Positions 30,466 through 39,484 of a stretch of 64,000 nt of DNA are shown here, one piece after another. Made by a program: the position numbers and the translations under genes. Positions within the stretch are counted from its first letter, which is position 1, and each line of letters opens with the position of its first letter. The notes beneath the pieces are model-generated. The model had not been told where the DNA came from. It searched no databases and saw only the letters and a list, made by a program, of their open reading frames with translations. This DNA is from Acinetobacter guillouiae CIP 63.46 (GTDB lineage Bacteria; Pseudomonadota; Gammaproteobacteria; Pseudomonadales; Moraxellaceae). The DNA is taken from contig NZ_KB849283.1 of NCBI RefSeq assembly GCF_000368145.1, positions 2,258,324 to 2,322,323 on the forward strand, given 5' to 3'.

Positions 30466-30499
30466 GCATAAAAAATCCCATGTGCTGAGGCATGGGATT
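30466..30499 (-). terminator. Terminator after the YqaJ gene
   Basis: On the minus strand AATCCCATG and CATGGGATT form a 9-bp stem followed by TTTTTATGCCC. The TTTTTATGCC tail is shared with two other hairpins in this cluster. Confidence 0.8.
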
Positions 30500-30538
30500 T
30501 CTAGGCTGGTTGGATATTTTGCTTAGGCTAAATTACTT

Positions 30539-31582
30539 TCAACCATCATTGGTATAGATGTTAAAACGCCGTGAACCTGTTTTACTTTGCGGGAATTGGC
30601 TGAGGTATTCAGGGTGTGATTTCAGCAAAGCCTTGGCATCTAAGCTGATTGAATCCTTAGCCTTTTTCCACGTCACTGAGCCTGCTTTAAAAGTGGCACG
30701 CTCCGCCTGCTGCATCTTGGCTTGCAGCTGGTGCTTCAGCAGATCAAACTGCTCCTGATGCTTGTCGATTTGATTACGTGCCTGAATCAGCTGTTCAAAC
30801 TGCTGGTTGGCCTGCTCATCCCCAGATAAGTCTGCAGTGCTCAATGGCACATGTTCGGGATACAGCTGCTGTAAAGCCTTGGCTGCCGATGCGCTGGCAT
30901 CTGCATCAGGCGGTGTATCCTTCTCGACACATTCCCAGAAGTAACGTTCTGCATTCACAATATGCTGAATGACCGATTCACTGCGGGTCACTTTAAAAAT
31001 CCGCGTTTCATGTCCGCAGAGCAGTACACAGATATGCGCTGCTTTCTTTCCCGTTACGGCCAATTGATGCTGTACCTGACACAGCACATATAACGGCACA
31101 CCATCCCGCCACAGCTTGGCGCCATGTTCACCAGCAGTTTTGCATTCCAGAATCTGCACATCTGCATCACCCACTACGGAATAATCTAAGTTAGCTAACA
31201 TGAAATGCTTGTCTGGGTCAGGATGCTGCAGCACAGCATTCACGCGGCGGACTTTATAGTTGGTATGCATGCTGTAGTATTCAGCAACAAGCGGTTCAAG
31301 TCGCTTGCCCCAATATAAAGGCGCATGGCCTTCGCTTTCATCTTCGATGGATTGCTTGATCCTACCTGTTTTGATCATCCACAGTTCCAGCATCGACATA
31401 TAAGGATTGAGTCCGCAAGCTGCAGCACAGTCACTGCTGCCGATACCTTGCCTGCGTACTTCCAGCCATTCGGCTTGGCTCATATTTTTGGTTTCTACAA
31501 AGCGTTTGGCGGTAATAAGTTTAGGTGACCTGAATCCTATAGGTTGTTTAGATGCTGCAGATGGATTTGATAAATTATTCAT
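30539..31582 (-). CDS. YqaJ-family recombination exonuclease
   Basis: This protein of about 347 residues has the lambda-exonuclease-like PD-(D/E)XK fold: LEVRRQGIGSSDCAAACGLNPY, WGKRLEPLVAEYY, then DVQILECKTA (the D...ExK pair) and QVQHQLAVTG. The C-terminal part has a coiled coil rich in Gln and Lys. The usual role is resection of double-strand ends for single-strand annealing, normally paired with a RecT/Bet protein, but no RecT is visible in the window. ATG 31582 has GAGGAATT upstream; the frame extends to 31624. Confidence 0.88.
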   Translation of the reverse strand: MNNLSNPSAASKQPIGFRSPKLITAKRFVETKNMSQAEWLEVRRQGIGSSDCAAACGLNPYMSMLELWMIKTGRIKQSIEDESEGHAPLYWGKRLEPLVAEYYSMHTNYKVRRVNAVLQHPDPDKHFMLANLDYSVVGDADVQILECKTAGEHGAKLWRDGVPLYVLCQVQHQLAVTGKKAAHICVLLCGHETRIFKVTRSESVIQHIVNAERYFWECVEKDTPPDADASASAAKALQQLYPEHVPLSTADLSGDEQANQQFEQLIQARNQIDKHQEQFDLLKHQLQAKMQQAERATFKAGSVTWKKAKDSISLDAKALLKSHPEYLSQFPQSKTGSRRFNIYTNDG

Positions 31583-31610
31583 TGTGAATTCCTCAATTTT
31601 AAATTTTTGG

Positions 31611-31639
31611 CATAAAAAAACCACATCCGAAGATATGGT
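31611..31639 (-). terminator. Terminator after the 71-residue gene
   Basis: The minus strand forms ACCATATC / GATGTGGT (with a G-U pair) around a TTCG-type loop, followed by TTTTTTTATGCC. Confidence 0.75.
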
Positions 31640-31663
31640 CTGATATTTCTAAATGAATCTATT

Positions 31664-31879
31664 TTAAAATGAGACGACTGCTAAATGGCGCTTTAGGTTT
31701 TCTTCAGAAACGCCAGCTATTACAATTTCTAAAATGTCTGCATTTAATTGAAGACCTTGATTAAAGGAATAGCCAAAATTACCTTTTATCGTTTCTACTA
31801 AAACATCGAAAGATTTCTTATCTTTCATTTTTAATAAAAAACTTTCATCCCCTAATTTCTTAATTGAAATGATACTCAC
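31664..31879 (-). CDS. Small island protein, unknown
   Basis: This 71-residue protein (MSIISIKKLGDESFLLKMKD...) is soluble, alternating in charge, with no known motif. It has a good start (GGAGAG upstream) and its own terminator, and lies between YqaJ and DUF932 genes on the same strand, which supports it being real. No function is proposed. Confidence 0.6.
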   Translation of the reverse strand: MSIISIKKLGDESFLLKMKDKKSFDVLVETIKGNFGYSFNQGLQLNADILEIVIAGVSEENLKRHLAVVSF

Positions 31880-31976
31880 TGTACTCTCCGTTTTACTATT
31901 TATCTTGCAAATAGTTAGTGGAGCTTAGAAATCAGGATTTCAATAAGAAGTGTTCAAATAATTGTAAATACACAGA

Positions 31977-33011
31977 TTAGGACAACATCAGTAGCGCCTG
32001 TTCCAGTCCACGTTGTTTTAAGCCTGCCCCTGCTCCAAACCATGCTGAATCCAGCCGGTGATCCTGACTCATGGCTCGACGTTCATGATCTGCAAATTCC
32101 GTGATACTGCACAGCAACCCATAAGCCGTATCTTTGGCTGAGCTGAGTTCTGCCCCTCGGCCATGCCCGTTAAACATAGTCATGACTTTCGACATGGCTC
32201 GGCCATTCGGTTCAACCTTGTCTTTGCTTTGTGATTTACTGGCTACATTGCGGTAGAACTGGATAATGCCTTCATCCTGCTGCATTGGACTGAGGCTGGT
32301 ATTGTTAAATACCGCGTCAAAATAAGCAGCCGCTTCTTGTTGAGTGACTTTACGTTGACTGAGTTGCTTCATTTCATACATGTGTTCATCCCATTGCCGT
32401 ACTGAGATTCCCAACTGCTGTTTGATCTTATCTGCATCAAAACGGGTACTGTGTGGGACTTTGACCACGCCTGCACTGCTGTTCTGTCCTTTTAGGGCAA
32501 TGGCTAAAGTGTTGTTGCACACTACGCGGATTGAAGTAAATTGCGCTGTGGTCGCCAGCGTTCCGTCACAGCCCGTTGCCAACAATATATAGCCATTACT
32601 AACATCTTTACCTTTGAGTGCCGCGCTTTGTCCTGTTCTGGCTAAAGCCCAGAATTTCTTTCCGCCTTTCAATACGCCTGCGGTTTCCAGTTCAAAGCCT
32701 GATTGCTCTGTTAAATCTCGGTAGAACTCCAACACCTCTGCAGGCTGCACTTCCTGATAACGCTGACTGACCACCGATAGAGGTGCATGGGTATCCGAGC
32801 GATAAAGTACGCGCTGTTCTTCATAAGGCATGATGATGTTTTGCCCGCGTTCATTTTGCGCCATATAGCTGACATCAGAAGATTCAATGCGCCAGTCCAT
32901 GCCGGCCTGCTGTGCCCATACTTCAATCGGCTGATTATGCGTAAGCTGGTTGCCGAGGCCATGCCAAGGGGTGTCACCGACATAAGCCATTTGTTCAATT
33001 TGATGCGCCAT
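31977..33011 (-). CDS. DUF932 family protein
   Basis: This 344-residue protein begins MAHQIEQMAYVGDTPWHGLG and contains YRSDTHAPLSVVSQRYQEVQPAEVLEF, TGCDGTLATTAQFTSIRVVCNNTLAIAL and a C-terminal TAYGLLCSITEFADHE, all typical of phage/plasmid-related DUF932. Its biochemical role is unknown; it consistently accompanies mobile elements. ATG 33011 with AGGAAA is chosen over the longer frame to 33131, which would overlap the next gene. Confidence 0.88.
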   Translation of the reverse strand: MAHQIEQMAYVGDTPWHGLGNQLTHNQPIEVWAQQAGMDWRIESSDVSYMAQNERGQNIIMPYEEQRVLYRSDTHAPLSVVSQRYQEVQPAEVLEFYRDLTEQSGFELETAGVLKGGKKFWALARTGQSAALKGKDVSNGYILLATGCDGTLATTAQFTSIRVVCNNTLAIALKGQNSSAGVVKVPHSTRFDADKIKQQLGISVRQWDEHMYEMKQLSQRKVTQQEAAAYFDAVFNNTSLSPMQQDEGIIQFYRNVASKSQSKDKVEPNGRAMSKVMTMFNGHGRGAELSSAKDTAYGLLCSITEFADHERRAMSQDHRLDSAWFGAGAGLKQRGLEQALLMLS

Positions 33012-33085
33012 GTTTATATTTCCTATAAATGTATGTTGAAATTCATGTTGTTGATTAAATGTGTTTAAGGTTTGTGGCTTGAGCT

Positions 33086-33391
33086 TTATGATTTTTTGAC
33101 CCAAACAAAATGCTGCTGACAGTCCTGACAAATATATTGATCTTCATTGCGATAATATTTTTCGTAGCAGAATTGGCTGACAACCACCAGCACACCGCCA
33201 ATCACTACACCTACAGCAGCACCTGCCGCAGGTGAAAAGCCGACCTTCTTAGCAAGTCTTGCTCCCAGCACAGCCATTTGTGCAGGTGAGATATTGCGCT
33301 GAAGCTGTTCAAAGTAATTTGCGTTTGATTTGCCAGATGCGGTTTGTCTGACATTGCCCGACTTGCAGTAGGGACATTGAATGATGGACAC
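33086..33391 (-). CDS. Membrane protein with split zinc ribbon
   Basis: This 101-residue protein has CPYCKSGNVRQT at the N-terminus and YICQDCQQHFVWVKKS at the C-terminus, so the four cysteines of a zinc ribbon are separated by a glycine/alanine-rich hydrophobic segment (GFSPAAGAAVGVVIGGVLVVV). The start is GTG with AAGGAA upstream. Fold and function are unknown. Confidence 0.7.
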   Translation of the reverse strand: MSIIQCPYCKSGNVRQTASGKSNANYFEQLQRNISPAQMAVLGARLAKKVGFSPAAGAAVGVVIGGVLVVVSQFCYEKYYRNEDQYICQDCQQHFVWVKKS

Positions 33392-33439
33392 GGTATATTC
33401 CTTGTCAGATGTACCCTGACAAAAGCTAAAGTGAAGGCA

Positions 33440-33470
33440 TAAAAAAACCGCATCCCTTTAGGACACGGTT
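33440..33470 (-). terminator. Terminator after the 129-residue lipoprotein gene
   Basis: The minus strand pairs AACCGTGTCC with GGATGCGGTT (two G-U pairs) around a short loop, followed by TTTTTTATGCC, again with the shared tail. Confidence 0.75.
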
Positions 33471-33506
33471 TAGTCAGTTCTAGATTAATGTTTAGATTAA
33501 ATACGC

Positions 33507-33887
33507 TTAGTTAAAGCTGTAGCTCGCTGTTCCCTGCTGTGTTTCAACATCAACACGCACAACATTATCGTAACCGCAGCCGGTTAATTTCAGCCTTAAA
33601 CGCAAGCCCATTTTAAAATGCTGCGGGTATTCCAGTGATCTGCGGTAGCCTTCATAACTGCATTCACCATTGTTGATTAAAACGTTGGTGACATCGATGG
33701 GATCTGGGCTGTTGGAACGAATGGTGATGACATGCGCCACTTGGTTTTGTGCATACCAGTTGCTGGTATCTTCTACATTCATTTCAACACTAAAAGTATT
33801 GGGATCAAGGCTGGAGTCGCACCCGTACAGCATCATGCCTGCAGCAGCCGTTACTGCCAGCAGGATCGATTTAAAATATTTATTCAT
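33507..33887 (-). CDS. Putative lipoprotein, unknown
   Basis: This protein of about 126 residues has a lipobox-like LYGCDSS after a hydrophobic signal (MNKYFKSILLAVTAAAGMM). The mature part contains NVEDTSNWYAQNQVAHVITIRS and two further cysteines (GECSYEGYRR, LTGCGYDNV), which may form a disulfide. ATG 33887 with GAGG is preferred over 33896. It forms a close minus-strand series with the next two secreted genes. Confidence 0.6.
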   Translation of the reverse strand: MNKYFKSILLAVTAAAGMMLYGCDSSLDPNTFSVEMNVEDTSNWYAQNQVAHVITIRSNSPDPIDVTNVLINNGECSYEGYRRSLEYPQHFKMGLRLRLKLTGCGYDNVVRVDVETQQGTASYSFN

Positions 33888-33898
33888 AGCAATCATCC

Positions 33899-34465
33899 TC
33901 AGCAGTAGTTGTAGCTGACGCCGTAATCACCGGTCTCTAAATCAATACTGACCAGATGAATTTCACAATCTGTACCATTATCAAATTTATAAACGTAGTA
34001 ACGGTTGCCCGCCTGCTCTGACTCTAATGCGCCGTGTTCCTGCAAGCTAAAGCCGCTCACGGGTTTACCCGTATCTTTCGCAGCTTTGGCAAAAACCAGC
34101 TGCTGATACTTGTCTATATTTTTTTGCTCAAATTCAGGCAGGTCTGCATAAGGAAGCATGGACAGCAAGGTATCTGCAGCTTTCAAATTTTGATCAAACT
34201 CAAAGCTCAGCAATTCAGGTTCATGCTGCGCCGAACTTGAGCCCTTGCTGCCAGCAGTCAATTCCTCTACATCAATGCCATCAACTTCCGCAGCAGGAAT
34301 GCCTTCCGAAGCAGCAGCTTCTGACGCTGGAATATCACTCGTGCCAGCTGCAGTTTGCACAGGTTTCTGAACGCTGGAATTGGCACTGAAAAAATAGAAT
34401 CCGGATACGATAATAAGCGTCAAAGCCAGAATAGCTGCCAAACCCAAAATGGTTTTTTGGTTCAT
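33899..34465 (-). CDS. Membrane-anchored exported protein, unknown
   Basis: This 188-residue protein has a single N-terminal helix (TILGLAAILALTLIIVSGFYF), an Ala/Ser/Glu-rich linker, then a globular part with FDQNLKAADTLLSMLPYADLPEF and two C-terminal cysteines (GTDCEIHL, SYNYC). It lies 11 bp before the lipoprotein gene. No family was recognised. Confidence 0.6.
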   Translation of the reverse strand: MNQKTILGLAAILALTLIIVSGFYFFSANSSVQKPVQTAAGTSDIPASEAAASEGIPAAEVDGIDVEELTAGSKGSSSAQHEPELLSFEFDQNLKAADTLLSMLPYADLPEFEQKNIDKYQQLVFAKAAKDTGKPVSGFSLQEHGALESEQAGNRYYVYKFDNGTDCEIHLVSIDLETGDYGVSYNYC

Positions 34466-34482
34466 CTCAAATCTCCTGTACT

Positions 34483-34743
34483 TTAGTTCGGTACAGAGAC
34501 TTGGCCATTATTGGCGTTATAGTGGACAACGCGCGGACAGCCGCCCTGAAAGTTCACCGTGAAATTACGCCAGCCGCGGTTGCCCGGATTGGTTTTATAC
34601 ATGCACTGATACACGCCTCCACCTAAATTTCGAGCCTGCACAAAATAGGATTCACTGGCTTGCGCAAACCAGCCTGCCTGCGCCCATGACGCGCCTGCAA
34701 GAAGTGATGAAATCAGGGCAGTTTTTAGGAAAGTTTTTAACAT
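34483..34743 (-). CDS. Small secreted protein, unknown
   Basis: This protein of about 86 residues has a clear signal peptide (MLKTFLKTALISSLLAGASW, cleavage near AQAG) and an aromatic, glycine-rich mature domain with two cysteines (VYQCMYKTNPGNRGWRN, QGGCPRVVHY). It is first in the three-gene secreted group and starts 4 codons inside the longer frame. Confidence 0.6.
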   Translation of the reverse strand: MLKTFLKTALISSLLAGASWAQAGWFAQASESYFVQARNLGGGVYQCMYKTNPGNRGWRNFTVNFQGGCPRVVHYNANNGQVSVPN

Positions 34744-35275
34744 AGTCATTTTCTCTTTTTACAGGCATCACCGGTCTTCAGCAGATCCGGTGTCCCCCAT
34801 GCAATCTTTGTTGGAATGAATATCTAAGTTTTGAATTTTTTATAGACGATAAAGCGTACAGATCTACTTAGCTCAAAACAGCATTAGAGATTCATCTTCA
34901 TATCGGTAATATGTATTTGAAAAAGTTTTATTCTTAAAAAGCTATAAACACAGCTATGCACAGCACGCGGGCCTAATGACCCATCGGCACAAATACTGAA
35001 AAAGAGAAAAATAAGGGATGATATTGATGTAAGCGCATGGCGTACTCCTTTGTTTTAAAAGAATTCTGCCAATTCACTGCTAATATGATGGTGGCAGAAC
35101 GAAGAAGGGTTAGCAGACTGGTAACAAAGAAACCAGCACGCGCAAGCGCGTCCCCCCTCCGCCCTACCGCAAAGAAAGGGGGACGAACGGGTCCACAACA
35201 TGCAAAATCAGATTTCGCATATTGTCTTTGTTAATGGGTCTGCTAAAACCCGCTGACGATGTAGGTCAGCAGGCT
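34744..35275. other. Non-coding region with strong secondary structure
   Basis: About 530 bp without a convincing gene. Three hairpins follow in a row: CTGGT/ACCAG (35118-35136), ACGCGC/GCGCGT with a 2-nt loop (35138-35151), and GTCCCCC/GGGGGAC (35150-35184). The patch is much richer in G and C than its AT-rich surroundings. It could be an origin, a structured RNA, or a leader. A 65-codon plus frame across it has no supporting features. Confidence 0.5.
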
Positions 35276-35903
35276 AAGGATAATCTGCACGGTGTAGAGC
35301 GTCAAGCAAGTGCTGGAATGCAATATGAATTTTCAGCGCCGTACTGGGGCTCCATCAAACCATTTAAATCCTTTCGGGTAGATGCAGATTCTACTCGGAA
35401 GCCCAAACTGACCCGTTTGATTCTCCGGCATGCTATTTAATGCACCCAAAGGACAGCCCGCTTCTTCTTGCATGATCCGGTCAATCCGCAGCGCGTTTTG
35501 TGCATCAGCATCGGAAAGCTGATGATGCATTTCTGGATAAACGCATGTGCCCAAATATCCAGTCGCTCTCATCCAGTGCTCTCTGATCTCATTGCAATAT
35601 CCCAAAGGGTCAGAATAGAGTGATCGGTTAAAGCTCAGATAAAAGTGAATCACATAGCGCTGCTGAACATCATCACGCACAATCCGATAAAAACGATAGA
35701 CCACCTGCGTTCGATACCAAAATACTGTGGGTAAACTATTTTGGAAATTTGATAAAAATCGCTCTAACTGTCGCAAATCGATAATTTCATTTCCACCGTC
35801 ATTTAGACTTAGTTCCAGTTTTAAATCCGCTGCATCAGGATAGATCTGGCTTGTATTACGGTAGGATTCTCTCAACTTTTCAGTCCGCTTCTCGTAGCGC
35901 TCA
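35276..35903 (+). repeat. Direct repeat, left copy (628 bp)
   Basis: It aligns without any net gap to 50895-51522 (constant offset 15619). Identity is moderate over most of its length and total over about 144 bp (35739-35882). It covers the C-terminal 190 codons of a gene present whole at the right copy. Confidence 0.88.
35333..35903 (-). pseudogene. Truncated copy of the island 320-residue gene
   Basis: It encodes the same C-terminal domain as the intact gene at 50952-51914: YRNTSQIYPDAADLKLEL, DLRQLERFLSNFQ, RYVIHFYLSFNRSLY and KGFKWFDGAPVRR. Homology stops abruptly at about 35903, where unrelated sequence begins; the frame is open a further 30 bp to a GTG at 35932. There is no frameshift, so the loss of the first half is recent or selected neutrally. 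Confidence 0.75.
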
Positions 35904-36161
35904 GCGCGCACAATAGACACAATCCAAGACACTGATTTTTAATAAATTTCATCAATTCTTGTTCTACATTTACCGTAAAAACTACCGCAAAATAGATCTG
36001 TACAATACCCGAAAATTTCTTAGATTCAGTGATTGAAAGGGATGATCCTTACGTATATCAGCAAACAATATATCAGATTCCCTGAATAACTAATTAAGTA
36101 TAAAAATTATCACGTCAAATTTATTTGTTATAAAATATACAAAATTTGTAGAGTTTATAAC

Positions 36162-37088
36162 ATGAATATAAGCATCCTCATTTCTAGCCTTTCCACACAA
36201 AACTCTTCTGCTCGAATGAGAATTTGGCGTTCCATCAAAAGCTGTGGCGCAGCAACTCTGCGTGATGGTGTCTATGTGCTACCTAATGAACAAAAGCAGC
36301 GCTTTGACCCCATTATTGACGAGCATCAAAGTGCCGATGGCATTGCCTATCTATTCGATTCCGTTAGCAACAATAATTTAGACTTAATTCAACTATTTAA
36401 TAGAAAAAGTGAATACTCTGAATTTTTGCTACAACTGAATGAAATAGAGAGTTCACTGAATGTTGAGCAAAAAAATGAACATTTAAAAAGCATTAGAAAA
36501 TTAAGAAAGCAACTTTCATCTCTCATCGATATTGATTTCTTTCCTAATGAATTACAAAACACAGCCTTAAACGCGATATCAAAACTCGAACTTAAAATTC
36601 ATCACCTAGGGGAATCAAATGAGCCCTCTTCTATAAATAGTGATCTACCTTCTCTTAATCTTCATGACTTCCAATCTAAAACTTGGGCTACGCGAAAACG
36701 ACCTTGGGTGGATCGTTTAGCTTGTACGTGGCTCATTCAAAAATTTATTGATAAAGACCCTACTTTTATTTGGCTACAAGATATTAAAGATTGTCCAGCA
36801 GATGCTTATGGTTTTGATTTTGACGGTGCAACGTTTACCCATGTTGGTGAGCTTATTTCATTCGAAGTACTTTTACACAGCTTTAGTTTAGCCGATAAAT
36901 CACTTCTGAAAATCGCTGAAATTGTGCATTACCTAGATATTGGAGGAAATGAGCCACCTGAAGCACTTGGGTTAGAAAAAATATTACAAGGACTTAGAAC
37001 CAGTATTCATGCTGATCAACAGTTAGTGGAATTATCCAATCACATTTTTGATGGTCTATATACGAATTTTAAAGGTGAGAATACATGA
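36162..37088 (+). CDS. chrB: Chromate resistance protein ChrB
   Basis: This 308-residue protein has an N-terminal ChrB domain (SARMRIWRSIKSCGAATLRDGVYVLP) and a C-terminal chromate-resistance domain (WATRKRPWVDRLACTWLIQKF, then DAYGFDFDGATFTHVGE). ChrB acts as a chromate-responsive regulator of chrA in other bacteria. It overlaps the chrA start by 4 bp. About 230 bp of AT-rich sequence upstream, with a promoter probably in the last 60 bp, separates it from the truncated repeat. Confidence 0.92.
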   Translation: MNISILISSLSTQNSSARMRIWRSIKSCGAATLRDGVYVLPNEQKQRFDPIIDEHQSADGIAYLFDSVSNNNLDLIQLFNRKSEYSEFLLQLNEIESSLNVEQKNEHLKSIRKLRKQLSSLIDIDFFPNELQNTALNAISKLELKIHHLGESNEPSSINSDLPSLNLHDFQSKTWATRKRPWVDRLACTWLIQKFIDKDPTFIWLQDIKDCPADAYGFDFDGATFTHVGELISFEVLLHSFSLADKSLLKIAEIVHYLDIGGNEPPEALGLEKILQGLRTSIHADQQLVELSNHIFDGLYTNFKGENT

Positions 37089-38431
37089 GTCAATTACAAG
37101 AAAACGATTTCGAGCCCAATCCAGAGATCAGCTTTAAAGAAGCAATACTATTTTGGCTTAAACTCGGATTTATCAGTTTTGGCGGGCCTGCAGGCCAAAT
37201 TTCTGTCATGCACCAAGAATTGGTAGAACAAAAAAAATGGATCTCTGAAAAGCGATTTATGCATGCACTCAATTACTGCATGCTGCTTCCGGGTCCTGAA
37301 GCACAACAATTAGCAACCTATATTGGCTGGTTGATGCACAAAACCAAGGGTGGCTTAATTGCTGGGCTATTTTTCATTTTACCTTCCCTTTTTATTCTCA
37401 TCGGTCTTTCATGGGTCTATGCAAAATTTGGAAATGTACCTGTCATTGCAGGGCTTTTTTATGGCATTAAACCTGCTGTCACCGCTATCGTCTTTCATGC
37501 AACCTATCGTATTGGCAGTAAGTCACTGAAGAATAAATATATGTATGCTATTGCATGTGCCGCATTTATTCTCATTTTTGCCTTTAATGTTCCGTTCCCC
37601 CTTATTGTGCTGCTGGCTGCTTTAAGTGGTTATCTCTTAAGTAAATTTGACCCAAAATTATTCACTAGCAATGTTCACGCATCAAGTCTCAAAGACTACG
37701 GGAAAGCAATTATTGATGATGATACGCCCACACCTGAACATGCCATTTTCAAATGGTCTCGCTTGATTAAATTGCTGGTTGTTGCAATTATTTTGTGGTG
37801 TCTCCCTATAGCATTACTGACAGTAGCTTATGGCTGGTCTCACGCTTATACACAAATGGCTTGGTTTTTCACTAAAGCAGCCTTAATGACATTTGGTGGA
37901 GCTTATGCGGTTTTACCTTATGTATATCAAGGTGCTGTTAACTTCTATGAGTGGCTTAAACCAACCCAAATGATCGATGGTTTAGCGTTGGGTGAAAGCA
38001 CACCCGGCCCACTCATTATGGTCGTTGCTTTCGTTGGGTTTATGGGCGGGTACAACCTTGACCTATTAGGGCCTGAACATAAGTTTTTAGCTGGTGCTTT
38101 TGGAGCAACAATTGTTACTTGGTTCACCTTCCTATTTTCGTTTGTGTTTATTCTCGGTGGAGCACCCGTAATCGAATCCACTCACAATCAAATCAAATTT
38201 ACTGCACCACTGACAGCAATTACCGCAGCCGTTGTCGGCGTAATTCTTAATTTGGCCCTCTTCTTTGCTTACCATGTACTATGGCCAAAAGGGTTTGAGG
38301 GGCAATTTGACTACATAGCTGCAGTAATAACCATACTCGCTTGTATTGCTCTCTTTAAATTCAATCAAAGTGTATTAAGAGTCATCGGTGCTGCTGCAAT
38401 TTTAGGGCTTATCATTAAACTAAGCATATAA
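37085..38431 (+). CDS. chrA: Chromate efflux transporter ChrA
   Basis: This 448-residue protein of the CHR superfamily has two homologous halves: FWLKLGFISFGGPAGQISVMHQELV near residue 17 and ALMTFGGAYAVLPYVYQGAV near residue 265. LPGPEAQQLATYIGW and ESTPGPLIMVVAFVGF are further family motifs. It exports chromate. It overlaps chrB and ends at a strong terminator. Confidence 0.95.
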   Translation: MSQLQENDFEPNPEISFKEAILFWLKLGFISFGGPAGQISVMHQELVEQKKWISEKRFMHALNYCMLLPGPEAQQLATYIGWLMHKTKGGLIAGLFFILPSLFILIGLSWVYAKFGNVPVIAGLFYGIKPAVTAIVFHATYRIGSKSLKNKYMYAIACAAFILIFAFNVPFPLIVLLAALSGYLLSKFDPKLFTSNVHASSLKDYGKAIIDDDTPTPEHAIFKWSRLIKLLVVAIILWCLPIALLTVAYGWSHAYTQMAWFFTKAALMTFGGAYAVLPYVYQGAVNFYEWLKPTQMIDGLALGESTPGPLIMVVAFVGFMGGYNLDLLGPEHKFLAGAFGATIVTWFTFLFSFVFILGGAPVIESTHNQIKFTAPLTAITAAVVGVILNLALFFAYHVLWPKGFEGQFDYIAAVITILACIALFKFNQSVLRVIGAAAILGLIIKLSI

Positions 38432-38466
38432 AAAAAGAGCAGCTCAAATGAGCTGCTCCTTTTTAT
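38432..38466 (+). terminator. Terminator between chrA and dmeF
   Basis: GAGCAGCTC and GAGCTGCTC pair perfectly around AAAT, with A and T runs on both sides. It serves the convergent chrA and dmeF genes. Confidence 0.88.
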
Positions 38467-38472
38467 CTATTT

Positions 38473-39465
38473 TTATACTGCAGCTTGGAGTCTAGAACTT
38501 GTATTAATTTCTACTGAAACGTGCACAATTTCCTCATGAATAGATAAGGCTTTTCTGACTTCATCTGCCGTGATATTTAAACTGCTTACATCTAGTGACA
38601 AGATACAAGAAAACTTACCTTTACCTACCTTCCATACATGAATATCAGTAATTACGATTCGGCTATCTAAGTCATCAATGACTTCCTGAATTTCTTGAAC
38701 AACTGGATGTTCCATTTCAGCATCCAGTAAAGTTTTGCCTGTCTCGCGAATAAGCCCCCAAGACCAATGTGCGACTAGAAATGCACCTACAATACCCAAA
38801 ACTGCATCTAAGAAATCCCAGCCAAAAAATTTACCTGCAAATAATGCAATGATCGCTAATACAGAAGTCACAGCATCTGCAACGACATGTAAGAAAGCCG
38901 CTTTCTGGTTTAAATCATGTTCATGATGCCCATCTTCATCATGGTGATGGTGTCCATGATCATGATGGTGATCATGTTCGTGGTGATGATGGTGATGATG
39001 GTGATGATGCCCACTATCGTGTAGTAACCAAGCACAAATAAAGTTCACAGCAAGACCAATCACTGCAATTGATATTGCTTCGTTATAGTGAATATTGACG
39101 GGATTAAATAGGCGCTCCACCGATTGTATTCCCATAAACAATGCCACAACCATGAGTAAGATCGCACTAGAGTATCCAGCTAAAATTTCTATCTTCCATG
39201 TACCAAAACAGAATCGCTGATCTTGTGAATATTTACGTGCCATTCGGTATGCGAAATATGCTAAGCCCAATGCCAGCATATGTGAACTCATGTGCCAGCC
39301 ATCTGCAAGTAAAGCCATCGAATTAAAGAACCAACCTCCAAAAATTTCAAAGACCATCATGACGCCCGTCAGGATTGTCGCAATTAAAATTTTCTTCTGC
39401 GCTAGCGGATTTCCTTCATCGAATTGATGCGTATGGTTGCTTTTAACATTACTTAGATATTGCAT
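38473..39465 (-). CDS. dmeF: CDF-family Co/Ni exporter (DmeF-like)
   Basis: This 330-residue cation diffusion facilitator has six helices. The first metal site is LLADGWHMSSHMLALG and the second FLHVVADAVTSVLA. Between helices 4 and 5 lies a long His/Asp-rich loop (about residues 150-185, ten histidines in one run) that probably buffers metal ions. It is divergent from a FrmR/RcnR-type repressor, the arrangement of dmeR-dmeF, which handles cobalt and nickel. Confidence 0.9.
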   Translation of the reverse strand: MQYLSNVKSNHTHQFDEGNPLAQKKILIATILTGVMMVFEIFGGWFFNSMALLADGWHMSSHMLALGLAYFAYRMARKYSQDQRFCFGTWKIEILAGYSSAILLMVVALFMGIQSVERLFNPVNIHYNEAISIAVIGLAVNFICAWLLHDSGHHHHHHHHHHEHDHHHDHGHHHHDEDGHHEHDLNQKAAFLHVVADAVTSVLAIIALFAGKFFGWDFLDAVLGIVGAFLVAHWSWGLIRETGKTLLDAEMEHPVVQEIQEVIDDLDSRIVITDIHVWKVGKGKFSCILSLDVSSLNITADEVRKALSIHEEIVHVSVEINTSSRLQAAV

Positions 39466-39484
39466 TTTTTTATGCCATCAATAA

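Noticed and set aside
35037-35234. 65-codon plus-strand frame over the GC-rich hairpins
   Set aside because: The frame is explained by the repeated CG-rich hairpin sequence; composition is unlike a protein and no start signal is present.
35333-35932. Independent second gene of the 320-residue family
   Set aside because: The N-terminal half is missing and the GTG at 35932 lies in unrelated sequence without a ribosome-binding site, so it is treated as a truncated copy.
38935-39012. Run of repeated gatgatggtg-like triplets, at first sight a tandem repeat or CRISPR-like array
   Set aside because: It is the codon run for the His/Asp-rich loop of the DmeF-like exporter.
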